From: Campylobacter concisus
GTDB taxonomy: Bacteria; Campylobacterota; Campylobacteria; Campylobacterales; Campylobacteraceae
Reading direction: 5' to 3'
Assembly: GCF_001891085.1 (NCBI RefSeq)
Contig: NZ_JXUP01000005.1
Span: 62,001 to 126,000 of the forward strand
DNA length: 64,000 bases
Below the pieces are notes generated by a model that had not been told where the DNA came from, did no database searches, and saw only the letters and a program-made list of their open reading frames with translations. Positions 17,387 through 24,601 of the stretch are shown in pieces; within the stretch, counting starts at the first letter, position 1, and every line of letters begins with the position of its first letter. Made by a program: the position numbers and the translations under genes.

Positions 17387-17803
17387 ATTTTTTTTCTGTG
17401 TTCTTCTTGATAGATATTGTCCCCCCCCAAACACGGCGCCCCACCGCTCTGCGGTGTGTGCCGTGTTTTCTTTTCTCCCCTTTTAGTTTATTCTCTTTTT
17501 ATTATCTTTTTTCTTTCTCGATCTTTTTATCTTCTTTAGTTGTTTTTTGTTTGCGTTGTGGCGATAGTTTCTGCGATTGCTCGAATATCTTAAAACTTAT
17601 AATTATGTCTTTTTGCTAGCTATCGCCACGCAAACACTACGCGGACGAAAAACGCGAAAGCGTTTTGAGCGTGCTGAAGCGTCCTTAATCTAACCTTAAT
17701 TATTTAACTTTCTCTTTTTTGCTTAATATTCTCTTGTTTAAAACGTTTTAACAAAAACAAGCAAATTTAAAAAAAGTCGAATGACAAAAGAAAGGATAAA
17801 AAA
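17387..17803 (+). other. non-coding hairpin-rich segment, candidate replication origin / packaging region
   Basis: A 417-base stretch without a convincing gene in an otherwise packed element. It holds a run of eight C (17421-17428); a two-step hairpin with AAACACGGC (17429-17437)/GCCGTGTTT (17460-17468) around CACCGC/GCGGTG; a wide inverted repeat (17550-17567 with 17620-17634, around GTGGCGATAG/CTATCGCCAC); and AAAACGC-GAAA-GCGTTTT (17649-17666) enclosed by GGACG/CGTCC. Filamentous and other ssDNA phages carry origins and packaging signals in just such structured intergenic regions. The A/T-rich end probably holds the promoter of the next gene pair. Confidence 0.6.
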
Positions 17804-18151
17804 ATGTTAAGACAAACAATAGACGGACTTTATGCAAAAAGTCTTACTTTTTCTAGTGGTAGTGATGAAGATGCTTTACTTCCGCTTTTAGCTGGCAAAG
17901 TTGAAAGTTATTCAGTCTTTGGCGATGGTGGCACTGCTTTAGCTTCAACACCTGATCCACTTAATCGTAAAAATGTGATCGTTGGTGTTAAGACTGCGAC
18001 TGGTAGAATTTCTACTATGGTAACTGTTCCACACGTTAAACAAAGTTATATGTTTCAAAATTTTCTTTCTGATTTTACTGGAAAATTAGATGCAAATTAT
18101 GATACTGCTGTTAAATGCGATTATGTAACTTTAAAATTTGATAGACTTTAA
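17804..18151 (+). CDS. element protein, 115 residues; candidate abundant virion protein
   Basis: First gene after the structured region, with a strong AAAGAAAGGATAAAAAA site and a more balanced codon choice than the upstream orphans, which suggests high expression. The sequence looks beta-rich (NVIVGVKTATGRISTMVTVP, AVKCDYVTLKFD) with no membrane helix. It stands directly before the 111-residue protein and the lysis genes, where a late, structural operon is expected. I do not recognise a family. Confidence 0.6.
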   Translation: MLRQTIDGLYAKSLTFSSGSDEDALLPLLAGKVESYSVFGDGGTALASTPDPLNRKNVIVGVKTATGRISTMVTVPHVKQSYMFQNFLSDFTGKLDANYDTAVKCDYVTLKFDRL

Positions 18152-18161
18152 GGAGTAGGAT

Positions 18162-18497
18162 ATGTCTAAATGTTTAGTTAAAAATACAATAAATAATAGA
18201 ACTTATGGCTTTGCTTTGCCGTGCGGTGGTGCTGAAGCTAAAGCATTTTGCGATAATGCACTCGAAGGAACTTACGTGATACTTACTCGTGCTAGTGAGC
18301 AAGGTAATTCAAGTGAAGCAAGCGTTGTTGAATATACTATTACTGGCAAAAATAATGCTGGCAATAAAACTACTTTTAGCTTTTATACTAAGCCTAGCGT
18401 TGATGAAGCTCAGATTAAAACCGCTTTAGCTGGTAAAACATTTAATGGTGTTAAATTTGATGAAATTTACGTTATCAGTGCTAAAAAAGCAAAATAA
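18162..18497 (+). CDS. element protein, 111 residues; candidate structural partner
   Basis: A beta-rich protein of the same size as its upstream neighbour, ten bases apart, with AAGGAG before the start. Segments such as SSEASVVEYTITGKNNAGNK and KTTFSFYTKP suggest paired strands, and two cysteines (LPCGG, KAFCDNAL) lie near the N-terminus. The pair is probably made at similar levels. No homologue is recognised; a coat or minor virion role is inferred from context only. Confidence 0.6.
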   Translation: MSKCLVKNTINNRTYGFALPCGGAEAKAFCDNALEGTYVILTRASEQGNSSEASVVEYTITGKNNAGNKTTFSFYTKPSVDEAQIKTALAGKTFNGVKFDEIYVISAKKAK

Positions 18498-18883
18498 TGT
18501 TTTCAATGTTTAATTTAAGCTCCCTATTTAATAGGGGGCTATTTATCCACGCTTTTGTTTATCTTGTTTTATTCCTTTATATCTCTATATTAAAAGATGA
18601 TATTAAAGATCTTACCACTGAAACTATTACATTAAAAACTAATTTAGCAATTGAAAAACAAAATACTGAAAACGCTTTTTTAATTATTGATAATCAAAAT
18701 TTAAAAATTAAGCAATTAAAAATAGATAGCGAAAAAATATCTAAAGAAAATAATATTTTAAATCAAAAATTACAAAAACGTTTTAGCACTATCGAAACAC
18801 CTAAAACGGACGACTGCTTAAGTAAGCTAAAATTTTACGATACTTTACTTTTAGAGTTTAGCAATGGCAATTATTCCAAATAA
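18497..18883 (+). CDS. i-spanin (Rz-like)
   Basis: A 128-residue protein with one N-terminal membrane helix (FIHAFVYLVLFLYISILKDD) followed by a long charged coiled coil (about residues 35-95) and a single C-terminal cysteine (DDCLSKL). This is the layout of inner-membrane spanins, which act with an outer-membrane lipoprotein to fuse the membranes at the end of lysis. The lipoprotein gene overlaps its end by 20 bases, as is usual for spanin pairs. Confidence 0.7.
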   Translation: MFSMFNLSSLFNRGLFIHAFVYLVLFLYISILKDDIKDLTTETITLKTNLAIEKQNTENAFLIIDNQNLKIKQLKIDSEKISKENNILNQKLQKRFSTIETPKTDDCLSKLKFYDTLLLEFSNGNYSK

Positions 18884-19121
18884 ACTATTTTTCTTTTTCT
18901 TGCTGTCTTATCTTGTTTTGTTTGTTGGCTGTTCTGCAAAATCTTCACAAGGTGCTATTCAAAAAGCTTATATGCCTATAGAATGTAACGTAACAATTCC
19001 AGATAAGCCTGTTTTTGATCCATTAAATCCAGAAAGTTTAAAAGATTTAATTATTTACTGCATACGAATAGAAGATTTATTAAAAGGCTGTGTAAATGGA
19101 CAATTTAAACAAGGACGATAA
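18864..19121 (+). CDS. o-spanin (Rz1-like lipoprotein)
   Basis: An 85-residue protein with a hydrophobic leader and lipobox LFVGC (Cys at residue 23), then a proline-containing mature part. It overlaps the end of the coiled-coil protein and the beginning of the holin. A small lipoprotein in this place is the expected outer-membrane partner of an i-spanin. Confidence 0.68.
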   Translation: MAIIPNKLFFFFLLSYLVLFVGCSAKSSQGAIQKAYMPIECNVTIPDKPVFDPLNPESLKDLIIYCIRIEDLLKGCVNGQFKQGR

Positions 19122-19395
19122 TTATTTAATTTTAGTTCTTTTTGTTGGATTTATAGCATCGATTTTAAATCTTGAAACTAAAGATTTTTCTAAAATCAAA
19201 TATAAAATTTTATCTTATTTGCTTAGTTTTTTAAGTTCTATGTTTTTATGTTGGATTAGCTATGAAATATTTTTTTTCTTTCTAAACAATATTAGGGTTT
19301 CGGTTGCTCTTGCTGGTTTTGTGACTTGGCGTGGCACTGATTGGATATATTCAAAAATTGATAAAGCTTTAGATAAAAGGATAGAAAGGGATTAA
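19096..19395 (+). CDS. holin-like membrane protein
   Basis: A 99-residue protein with two or three membrane segments (YLILVLFVGFIASILNL, ILSYLLSFLSSMFLCWISYE, VSVALAGFVTWRG) and a highly charged C-terminus (DKALDKRIERD). Size, topology and place between the spanins and the endolysin support a holin that opens the inner membrane. It is not matched to a named holin family. Confidence 0.65.
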   Translation: MDNLNKDDNYLILVLFVGFIASILNLETKDFSKIKYKILSYLLSFLSSMFLCWISYEIFFFFLNNIRVSVALAGFVTWRGTDWIYSKIDKALDKRIERD

Positions 19396-19396
19396 T

Positions 19397-19735
19397 ATGA
19401 CACTTGGCGAACATCAAGAAGCTTTTATGAAAGATGTTGAAAAACTTTTAAATTATCTTCATTCTAATGGATACTCTGTAAGGGGTGGCGAATTAGAAAG
19501 GACACAAGCCCAGCAAGAAATTTATTATAATAGTGGTAAAAGTAAAACTATGAATTCTAATCATCTAAAAAGATGTGCGATAGATTTACATATATTTAAA
19601 AATAACGTTTGGTTACAATCAAAGCTAGAATTACAAGATATTGGCAATTATTGGGAGAGCTTAAATACTCTTAATCGTTGGGGCGGTAATTTTAAAAACT
19701 TTCTTGACGTTCCGCACTTTGAAAGAAATTGTTAA
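19397..19735 (+). CDS. endolysin, M15-type L,D/D,D-peptidase
   Basis: A 112-residue peptidoglycan peptidase. The M15 zinc site is visible as Ser54-x-His56-x4-Ala-x-Asp63 (SNHLKRCAID) and a C-terminal His107 (DVPHFE), with RTQAQQEIYYNSGKSK before it, as in phage endolysins related to VanY/Ply500. It has no signal peptide, so it should depend on the holin for release. The gene ends the element's late operon, just before a strong palindrome. Confidence 0.85.
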   Translation: MTLGEHQEAFMKDVEKLLNYLHSNGYSVRGGELERTQAQQEIYYNSGKSKTMNSNHLKRCAIDLHIFKNNVWLQSKLELQDIGNYWESLNTLNRWGGNFKNFLDVPHFERNC

Positions 19736-19756
19736 AATCTCTTGACTTCTATCTTA

Positions 19757-19806
19757 AAATCTAAGCTATAAATTTGATCGCAGGATCAGATCTATAGCTT
19801 AAATTT
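19757..19806 (+). terminator. 50-base near-perfect palindrome: late-operon terminator and/or right element end
   Basis: Two 23-base arms (19757-19779 and 19784-19806) with three mismatches enclose the loop GCAG, and a T-rich tail follows. It can serve as the terminator of the lysis operon. Both arms contain the TAGCTTARATTT sequence also found once at the left side (9291-9303), so the structure may also be part of the right attachment site. Confidence 0.7.
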
Positions 19807-19812
19807 TTATAT

Positions 19813-20439
19813 TTGTTAGCTAAATTTCAAGGCTTTTTTATGGACTTCTTGCTCTTTTTCGTCACGCTTGCTCCTATCTCGCTAATGCCAGGCATCAACA
19901 TGACCTATGCGATGAGTATCGGTATGAGCTTTGGCTACAAGCACTCGCTTATTATGATGACCGGACAGCTTCTTTCGCTTGCTTTCGTGGCATTTTGCTG
20001 TATGCTTGGCGTGGGCGCGGTGCTTCATCATTTTGAGTACGCATTTAAGGCGCTAAACATCATCGCAGGGCTTTATATGCTCTATCTTGGCGCAATGCTC
20101 TTTTTTGGCAAGGGCGAGCTTAGCGTAACAAACGTCTCAAATTTACCAAGTAAAAAGCAGATGTTTATAAACGGACTCATCGTTTGCGTCACAAATCCAA
20201 AGGCATGGATATTTTTCTCGGCTTTACTGCCTACATTTTTAGACAAAGACGATCCCTTTAGCCTTACTCGTATGTGCGTGATCGCGGCAACGCTCGTTTT
20301 TATCGAGTTTTGCTCGCTAAATATCTACGCGCTTGGCGGAGCTATGCTAAAGAAATTTTTACAAACGCACCTAAGGCTACTTGAAATTTGCACCGCCATT
20401 ATCGTTTGTACGATCGGCGTACTTTTACTTTTTAGATAA
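19813..20439 (+). CDS. LysE/RhtB family amino acid exporter
   Basis: A polytopic protein (six probable helices) with the LysE-family opening FVTLAPISLMPGINMTYAMS and later NPKAWIFFSALLPTF. It exports small amino acids or derivatives across the inner membrane; the substrate cannot be read from the sequence. The frame opens at TTG 19813; an internal ATG at 19840 (MDFLLFFVTLAP) gives the more usual N-terminus and may be the true start. It marks the right host flank of the prophage-like element. Confidence 0.82.
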   Translation: MLAKFQGFFMDFLLFFVTLAPISLMPGINMTYAMSIGMSFGYKHSLIMMTGQLLSLAFVAFCCMLGVGAVLHHFEYAFKALNIIAGLYMLYLGAMLFFGKGELSVTNVSNLPSKKQMFINGLIVCVTNPKAWIFFSALLPTFLDKDDPFSLTRMCVIAATLVFIEFCSLNIYALGGAMLKKFLQTHLRLLEICTAIIVCTIGVLLLFR

Positions 20440-20513
20440 ATTTAGCCTCTTTTTATATAGCTTGGCTAAAATTTGCCCGGTTTGCGCTACATTTTTGGCA
20501 AAAGGAGAAAAAT

Positions 20514-20873
20514 ATGAAAAAATTTCTATTTATACTTACAAATCAACCATACAACGGTACCGACAATGCTTACAACGCATTAAGGCTAGCTAAAACGCTA
20601 AAAGAAAAAGGCGAAGAGGTTAGAATTTTTCTAATGAACGACGCGGTCGATCTTGCGCGAAATAGCACCAAAAAGCCGGAAAACTACGACGTAGATCTAG
20701 TGGCGATGTTAAAAGAGCTTTACGCTAGCGGCGCTATGTTAAAGGTTTGCGGTAGCTGCCAAACGAGGTGCGGTTTGCATGCGGGAGAGCCTTATTTCGA
20801 GGCTGAGGTGAAAGGCAGCATGGATATCTTGTCCGAGTGGGTTAGGCAGTGCGATCAAGCGATGACGTTTTAG
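20514..20873 (+). CDS. DsrE/DsrF-like family protein
   Basis: A 119-residue protein with the DsrE-like N-terminus (FILTNQPYNGTDNAYNALRLAKTL), EEVRIFLMNDAVDLA and a cysteine-bearing segment KVCGSCQTRCG near residue 80-90 where DsrE proteins carry their sulfur-binding cysteine. DsrE/TusD-type proteins pass sulfur as persulfide. It starts behind AAAAGGAG. The sulfide-quinone-reductase-like gene further along makes a sulfur role plausible, but the two are not in one operon. Codons are richer in G/C than in the core genes. Confidence 0.75.
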   Translation: MKKFLFILTNQPYNGTDNAYNALRLAKTLKEKGEEVRIFLMNDAVDLARNSTKKPENYDVDLVAMLKELYASGAMLKVCGSCQTRCGLHAGEPYFEAEVKGSMDILSEWVRQCDQAMTF

Positions 20874-20892
20874 AGTAGGCGAAAGAGAATTT

Positions 20893-21789
20893 ATGAGTGT
20901 AACATTTAAGGTGAAAAATAAAAAGAAGCTTTTTGGCGGATATGAAAAGGCGCTAAGCGAGCGCGAAATTTCAGAGTTTATAGATGGATTTTGCTTTTTT
21001 AATAGCCAAAACGACGAGCCGAGCGAGCTTTCGCTAAACGAAAACGTGATGATTGCTGGCGTATGGCAAAAGAGCGCTCGCGGCTTTGAGCTAAGCTATG
21101 AAGACGGTAAATATATCGTGCGAGTCTGTACTCCAAGCGGCGTTGGCGACTGGCAGACGGCGATTTTGTTTCTTTCTAAAATTTCAGCCAAAACCGGCTC
21201 GAAAATAGAGTGCGACAATGAGGAAATTTACGATGAAAAGCAAATTTTAAAATTTGATTATGAAGCTGACATAATGTGGGGGCTTGAAGCTCTAAAGGAC
21301 GCAAAAGAGAAAAATCAAACGCTTTGTATCTATGGCGTGGAGCGCGATGTGGCGTTTGACGCGGTTATGATAGATGAAATTTTTGCAAGTGCTAGCCCCG
21401 TGGCTAAATTTGATGAGATGATGAGGCAGGTGCAGTATCTTGACGCTTATAGTGCAAGAGAGAATTTATACGAAGATAAAAACGGGAATGAAATTTTTGG
21501 CGCGTATACGCTTAGCGAAAATTTACCGACCATCTTGCCTTACGCCCCCTCTCCTTCGTGGCAAGCGCAAGAAGTTCTAGGAGAGCGCAAGGTCTCGCGG
21601 TGGATACTTATGCTAGTCGTCGGCATAGAGGATAAGGACGCGCATGTGCTCGGCGAATGCGAATATGGCGCTTTTATGGCAAATCTGCCAAAAGAAAAAT
21701 ATCGCTTCATAGATGCCGCAAATATACTGGTTGAGCCGCTTAGCGAAGAAGAGATGAGAGAAATTTTTAAAAAGGCAAATGAAGCTTAG
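20893..21789 (+). CDS. DUF4299-like protein of unknown function
   Basis: A 298-residue soluble protein opening with TFKVKNKKKLFGGYEKAL and rich in acidic residues, which I associate with the DUF4299 family, though I cannot confirm this without a search. No catalytic motif is seen. It lies 19 bases after the DsrE-like gene and is probably cotranscribed. A 12-bp stem hairpin follows at 21889-21918. Confidence 0.55.
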   Translation: MSVTFKVKNKKKLFGGYEKALSEREISEFIDGFCFFNSQNDEPSELSLNENVMIAGVWQKSARGFELSYEDGKYIVRVCTPSGVGDWQTAILFLSKISAKTGSKIECDNEEIYDEKQILKFDYEADIMWGLEALKDAKEKNQTLCIYGVERDVAFDAVMIDEIFASASPVAKFDEMMRQVQYLDAYSARENLYEDKNGNEIFGAYTLSENLPTILPYAPSPSWQAQEVLGERKVSRWILMLVVGIEDKDAHVLGECEYGAFMANLPKEKYRFIDAANILVEPLSEEEMREIFKKANEA

Positions 21790-21888
21790 GTTTAAATTTG
21801 ATAAACCGCCCAGAAATGAAAATTTGCCTCAGGCTTGCTTAGAAATTTAAACTCATAGAAGCTAGGATTTTACCGGTATTGCCGCCTT

Positions 21889-21918
21889 TTAGGCTAAATT
21901 AGGCGAAATTTAGCCTAA
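21889..21918 (+). terminator. hairpin after the DUF4299-like gene
   Basis: TTAGGCTAAATT (21889-21900) and AATTTAGCCTAA (21907-21918) pair perfectly over 12 bases around AGGCGA. No long T-run follows, so it may be a weak terminator or a protein-binding palindrome. Confidence 0.5.
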
Positions 21919-21956
21919 ACTAATCTAGGCTTTGCGTGATTTGAAAAAGGATAAAA

Positions 21957-22809
21957 ATGAAAATTTTAAAGGCTATTTTAGCGGCGGCATCGGCGGTTTG
22001 TTATCTAAACTCGGCCGTTTTGCCCGAAAGCGATTGGAGTAAAAGAGAGCTAAAAGGCGAGGTAAAAAGCATGGCGGCTACGGAGTACGAATACTCAATG
22101 GACGGCTCCGGCACGCTAGAAAATACGCGCGTGAAGCGAACGGAGTTTAACGAAAACGGCTATATAGCGCAAGAAACCGAGCATATAAACGGCGTACCAA
22201 ATAGCTCGGTTTTGTTTGAGTACGGCAAAGACGGGCTAGTGCGCAAAAAATATCAAGACAGCGCCGTTTATCTCTACGAATACGAATTAGACGGCGAAAA
22301 TTTAGTCGCGACGGCCAAAGAGCAGCACGTGGAGGATAAATTTTACCCGCGCACGGAGAAAATTACCTACGGTAAGGACGGCAAAATGATCGCTAGGGCG
22401 GCGTATTCGGGTGGGACGCTAGTGACGGACGATAGCTACGTCTACGATGAAAAGGGCGTTTTAACGCGGATAGAAAATAATATGGAGCCGCGCCACGGCA
22501 TAGAGATAAGCTTTGAGCGCAAGCTAAACGGCGAATACGAAAAAATCACGCGAGCTCCTGGCTCAAAATGGATTTATTACTACGCCGCAAACGGCGACGA
22601 GATGGAGTATACGTCGGTAAATTACTTCGGCTCTGAGGCAAAAATCTGGCAAATCTTGCAGTTTAAAGACATAACGAGGGACGAGCGGGGAAATTTGACG
22701 CATAAAAACCTCGGTCAAATTTAAACCCGCGGACAAATACTACGAAAACGGCGACATAACGGAAATCGGCCTATATAAAAAGCTGGAAATCAGCTACGAA
22801 TACTACTAA
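21957..22809 (+). pseudogene. exported YD/RHS-like repeat protein with a C-terminal frameshift
   Basis: The main frame (21957-22724, 255 residues) has a signal peptide (MKILKAILAAASAVCYLNSA) and repeated aromatic/acidic motifs of the YD or antitoxin-like kind (YEYELDGENLV, YGKDGKMIARAAY, YVYDEKGVLTRIENN). It stops in GQI, but the +1 frame continues directly as VKFKPADKYYENGDITEI... to 22809 in the same style, ending SYEYY. Removing one A from the run at 22704-22708 joins both. The protein may still be made in the shorter form. Function unknown; a cell-surface role is likely from the leader. Confidence 0.6.
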
Positions 22810-22829
22810 AGTAAATTTTTGAGCTAAGG

Positions 22830-23789
22830 CTATTTTTCCGAAAAAATTTCGCCGTTTATTATAGATTTAACCGTTAAAAATCCGACTATCAAAATCGAAG
22901 CGACTAGAGCCGCAAAAGCGCCGACGCCTAAAACTAAATAAAAATCGCTTTGCGTAATTTCGTAAGCTTTTAAAAACGCTATGGAGCTAGCGGCCGTTGG
23001 GAAGGTAAAAGCCCACCACGATAGGGCGAATTTGAGTTTAATAAATCTTTTATACGAAAAAAGTATAAGCGCGGCAAAAAATACGTTTATATTAAGCAGT
23101 ATCGCCGCAAAAGCGTCGAATCGCTCGGTTAATTTTACGTATCCTAAAAACGCCATAGCCGGCGGCGCTAGCGTAATAACTAGCGTCGGGACGAATTTAT
23201 CGGCTAACTTATCGAAAAAGACTAATCTATAAAATATAACGGCGAATAAAATAATCCAGAAAAATAGCCCCAAACTAAAATAATACCAGATCGCTTGAGA
23301 TTTTTCGGCTATGATCGGGATTAGCAAGTTGCCCACTACCGGGATAAACCATGCCGGATTTAGCGTCGCGATATCGAATTTTTCGTCGATCCAAAAAGAA
23401 ATTACGTAAAGCGTAAAAATCGTTTGCAAGCCTAAAGCCGCGTAAAAAAGCGAGTAGTATAGTCGCGGCGCGTCTTTGTAGGACAGAGCTAAAAGAAAAA
23501 GCGAGATGATAAATCCGCCGAAAAAATTTATCTTTATAGGGTGCGAAAATTCGGCCTTTACTTCTTCTTTAAATTTTAAAAGCTTAAAGAGGTAAAACGC
23601 CAAAAGCAGGCAAAATACCGTGCAGTCTAGCGCTCTAAGCGCCGAGAATATCTCACCGGGCAAATCAAATATCTCTCTTAATTTCTTATAAGCCGCGCAA
23701 AGCCCTCCAAGCCCCATAGTACCGGCAAAAAGCATAATCGGTAGCGATTTTATTTTGCTTTGCGAGTCGTTTTTCTTAACATCGTGCAT
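22830..23789 (-). CDS. SLAC1/TehA-type (TDT family) anion channel or transporter
   Basis: A 319-residue protein with about ten membrane helices. Family features are the N-terminal LPIMLFAGTMGLGGL, NPAWFIPVVGNLLIPI and the C-terminal SWWAFTFPTAASSIAFLKA. Members move anions such as chloride, malate, tellurite or, in fungal Ssu1, sulfite. Divergent from a Crp/Fnr regulator and close to a sulfide-oxidising-type flavoprotein, a sulfur anion would be a reasonable substrate, but that is inference. Base use is G/C-rich compared with core genes. Confidence 0.78.
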   Translation of the reverse strand: MHDVKKNDSQSKIKSLPIMLFAGTMGLGGLCAAYKKLREIFDLPGEIFSALRALDCTVFCLLLAFYLFKLLKFKEEVKAEFSHPIKINFFGGFIISLFLLALSYKDAPRLYYSLFYAALGLQTIFTLYVISFWIDEKFDIATLNPAWFIPVVGNLLIPIIAEKSQAIWYYFSLGLFFWIILFAVIFYRLVFFDKLADKFVPTLVITLAPPAMAFLGYVKLTERFDAFAAILLNINVFFAALILFSYKRFIKLKFALSWWAFTFPTAASSIAFLKAYEITQSDFYLVLGVGAFAALVASILIVGFLTVKSIINGEIFSEK

Positions 23790-23828
23790 TGTTTTTCTTT
23801 TCGTATTAAATTTTTATGCAATATTACC

Positions 23829-23834
23829 TATAAT
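23829..23834 (+). promoter_or_regulatory. -10 box of the Crp/Fnr-type regulator gene
   Basis: TATAAT lies 39 bases before the regulator start. The palindrome at 23849-23861 would fall just after the transcription start, a position typical of repression. Confidence 0.45.
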
Positions 23835-23848
23835 AAAGTTAAATTTTT

Positions 23849-23861
23849 GTAACGAAGTCAC
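23849..23861. promoter_or_regulatory. candidate operator GTAAC-N3-GTCAC
   Basis: GTAAC-GAA-GTCAC, an imperfect palindrome 12 bases before the regulator start codon. The same arrangement, perfectly symmetric, occurs before the flavoprotein gene at 24533-24545. Two copies at the two promoters around one Crp/Fnr gene suggest its own binding site. Confidence 0.45.
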
Positions 23862-23872
23862 GAAAGGGCAAA

Positions 23873-24517
23873 ATGCTAAGCGAAGAGTTAAAAGAAATTT
23901 TGCGCGAAAGGTTTACGAATAATTTCGATCTAGCAAGCGAGGATCTAAATGCGATCTTTGCTAACGCGTATCTAAAAATCGTAAAAAAGGGCGATATATT
24001 TTACTCCGGAAACGATTGCTTCGGATTTATCCTTATACTAAAAGGCGTTTTAAGGGCGTTCGTGTCGTCTAGTGCAAAGGAAATAACGATATTTAGGCTA
24101 ACTAAAGACGAGAGTTGCGTACTGTGCGATACGTGTTCTATAAATTCGCTAGAAAATAAAGTAAGCGTCGAAATCGAGCAAGATAGCGAGATTATCGTTA
24201 TTCCGGCGCGGATTTACAAACCTCTTAAAGAAAAATATCCGAGCATTTTAAATTTTACTCTAAAAATCGTAGCCGATCGGTTTGCCAGAACCATAAACGT
24301 TATGGAACAGGCTTTATTTTCGCCGCTTTTGGCGCGGATTATGAATTTTTTATCCCAAAGCATCGAAAACCTAAACGAAAATTTTATAAAAATAACTCAC
24401 GAAGAGCTGGCGAATCACCTAGGAAGCGCTAGAGAGGCGGTATCTAGGGTGCTTAAAGAGCTTGAGAGAAGCGGGCAAATAACGCAAAGCCGCGGCGAAA
24501 TAAGGCTTGTTTCTTAA
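23873..24517 (+). CDS. Crp/Fnr family transcription regulator with CxxCxxC motif
   Basis: A 214-residue regulator: an N-terminal cyclic-nucleotide-type beta-roll (GDIFYSGNDCFGFILILKGVLRAFV), a long dimer helix, and a C-terminal winged helix (ITHEELANHLGSAREAVSRV). Cysteines sit at 49, 82, 85 and 88, the last three as CVLCDTC, which could bind metal, an iron-sulfur centre or sense redox or sulfur. It is divergent from the SLAC1-type gene and directly upstream of the flavoprotein. Similar regulators in other bacteria control sulfide or anaerobic functions. Confidence 0.88.
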   Translation: MLSEELKEILRERFTNNFDLASEDLNAIFANAYLKIVKKGDIFYSGNDCFGFILILKGVLRAFVSSSAKEITIFRLTKDESCVLCDTCSINSLENKVSVEIEQDSEIIVIPARIYKPLKEKYPSILNFTLKIVADRFARTINVMEQALFSPLLARIMNFLSQSIENLNENFIKITHEELANHLGSAREAVSRVLKELERSGQITQSRGEIRLVS

Positions 24518-24532
24518 AATTCTCGTTTTAAG

Positions 24533-24545
24533 GTAACTTTGTTAC
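24533..24545. promoter_or_regulatory. candidate operator GTAAC-TTT-GTTAC
   Basis: A perfect 5-3-5 palindrome in the 84-base gap between the regulator and the flavoprotein gene, matching the imperfect copy before the regulator itself. Confidence 0.5.
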
Positions 24546-24601
24546 GGAGAGGACGGCCATTTTTAGGTAGCATTTCATAAACTCGTTTAAAAGGAGAATT
24601 T

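Larger units (their letters stand above)
9291..19806 (+). mobile_element. compact prophage-like element with IS110-type recombinase, Rep and lysis cassette
   Basis: About 10.5 kb in which every gene points the same way, inserted between the asparaginase gene and a LysE-family gene. It carries a DEDD recombinase, HTH protein, probable ssDNA-binding protein, Rep_trans initiator, a run of orphan genes rich in T-ending codons, a hairpin-rich non-coding segment, two small well-translated proteins, and holin, endolysin and spanins. I see no terminase, portal, tail, Zot or other Walker-type ATPase. Boundaries are provisional: they are set by a 12-base sequence shared between the two ends (TAGCTTAGATTT at the left, and both arms of a palindrome at the right). 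The content suggests a circular, rolling-circle replicating, tailless phage. Confidence 0.75.

Noticed and set aside
17365-17619. An 84-residue open frame over the hairpin region of the element
   Set aside because: It starts at TTG inside the preceding gene, has no good ribosome site, and its sequence is a translation of stems and T-rich DNA. The region is better read as non-coding structure.
16581-18497. Paralogy between the 119-residue and 111-residue element proteins
   Set aside because: Only a loose pattern near the N-terminus is shared; too weak by eye to claim common origin.
9400-19735. Filamentous phage with Zot, as known from other C. concisus prophages
   Set aside because: No protein has a Walker A motif or the Zot arrangement, there is no small single-helix coat protein, and a lytic cassette is present. 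Only Rep, the probable ssDNA-binding protein and the recombinase type resemble such phages.
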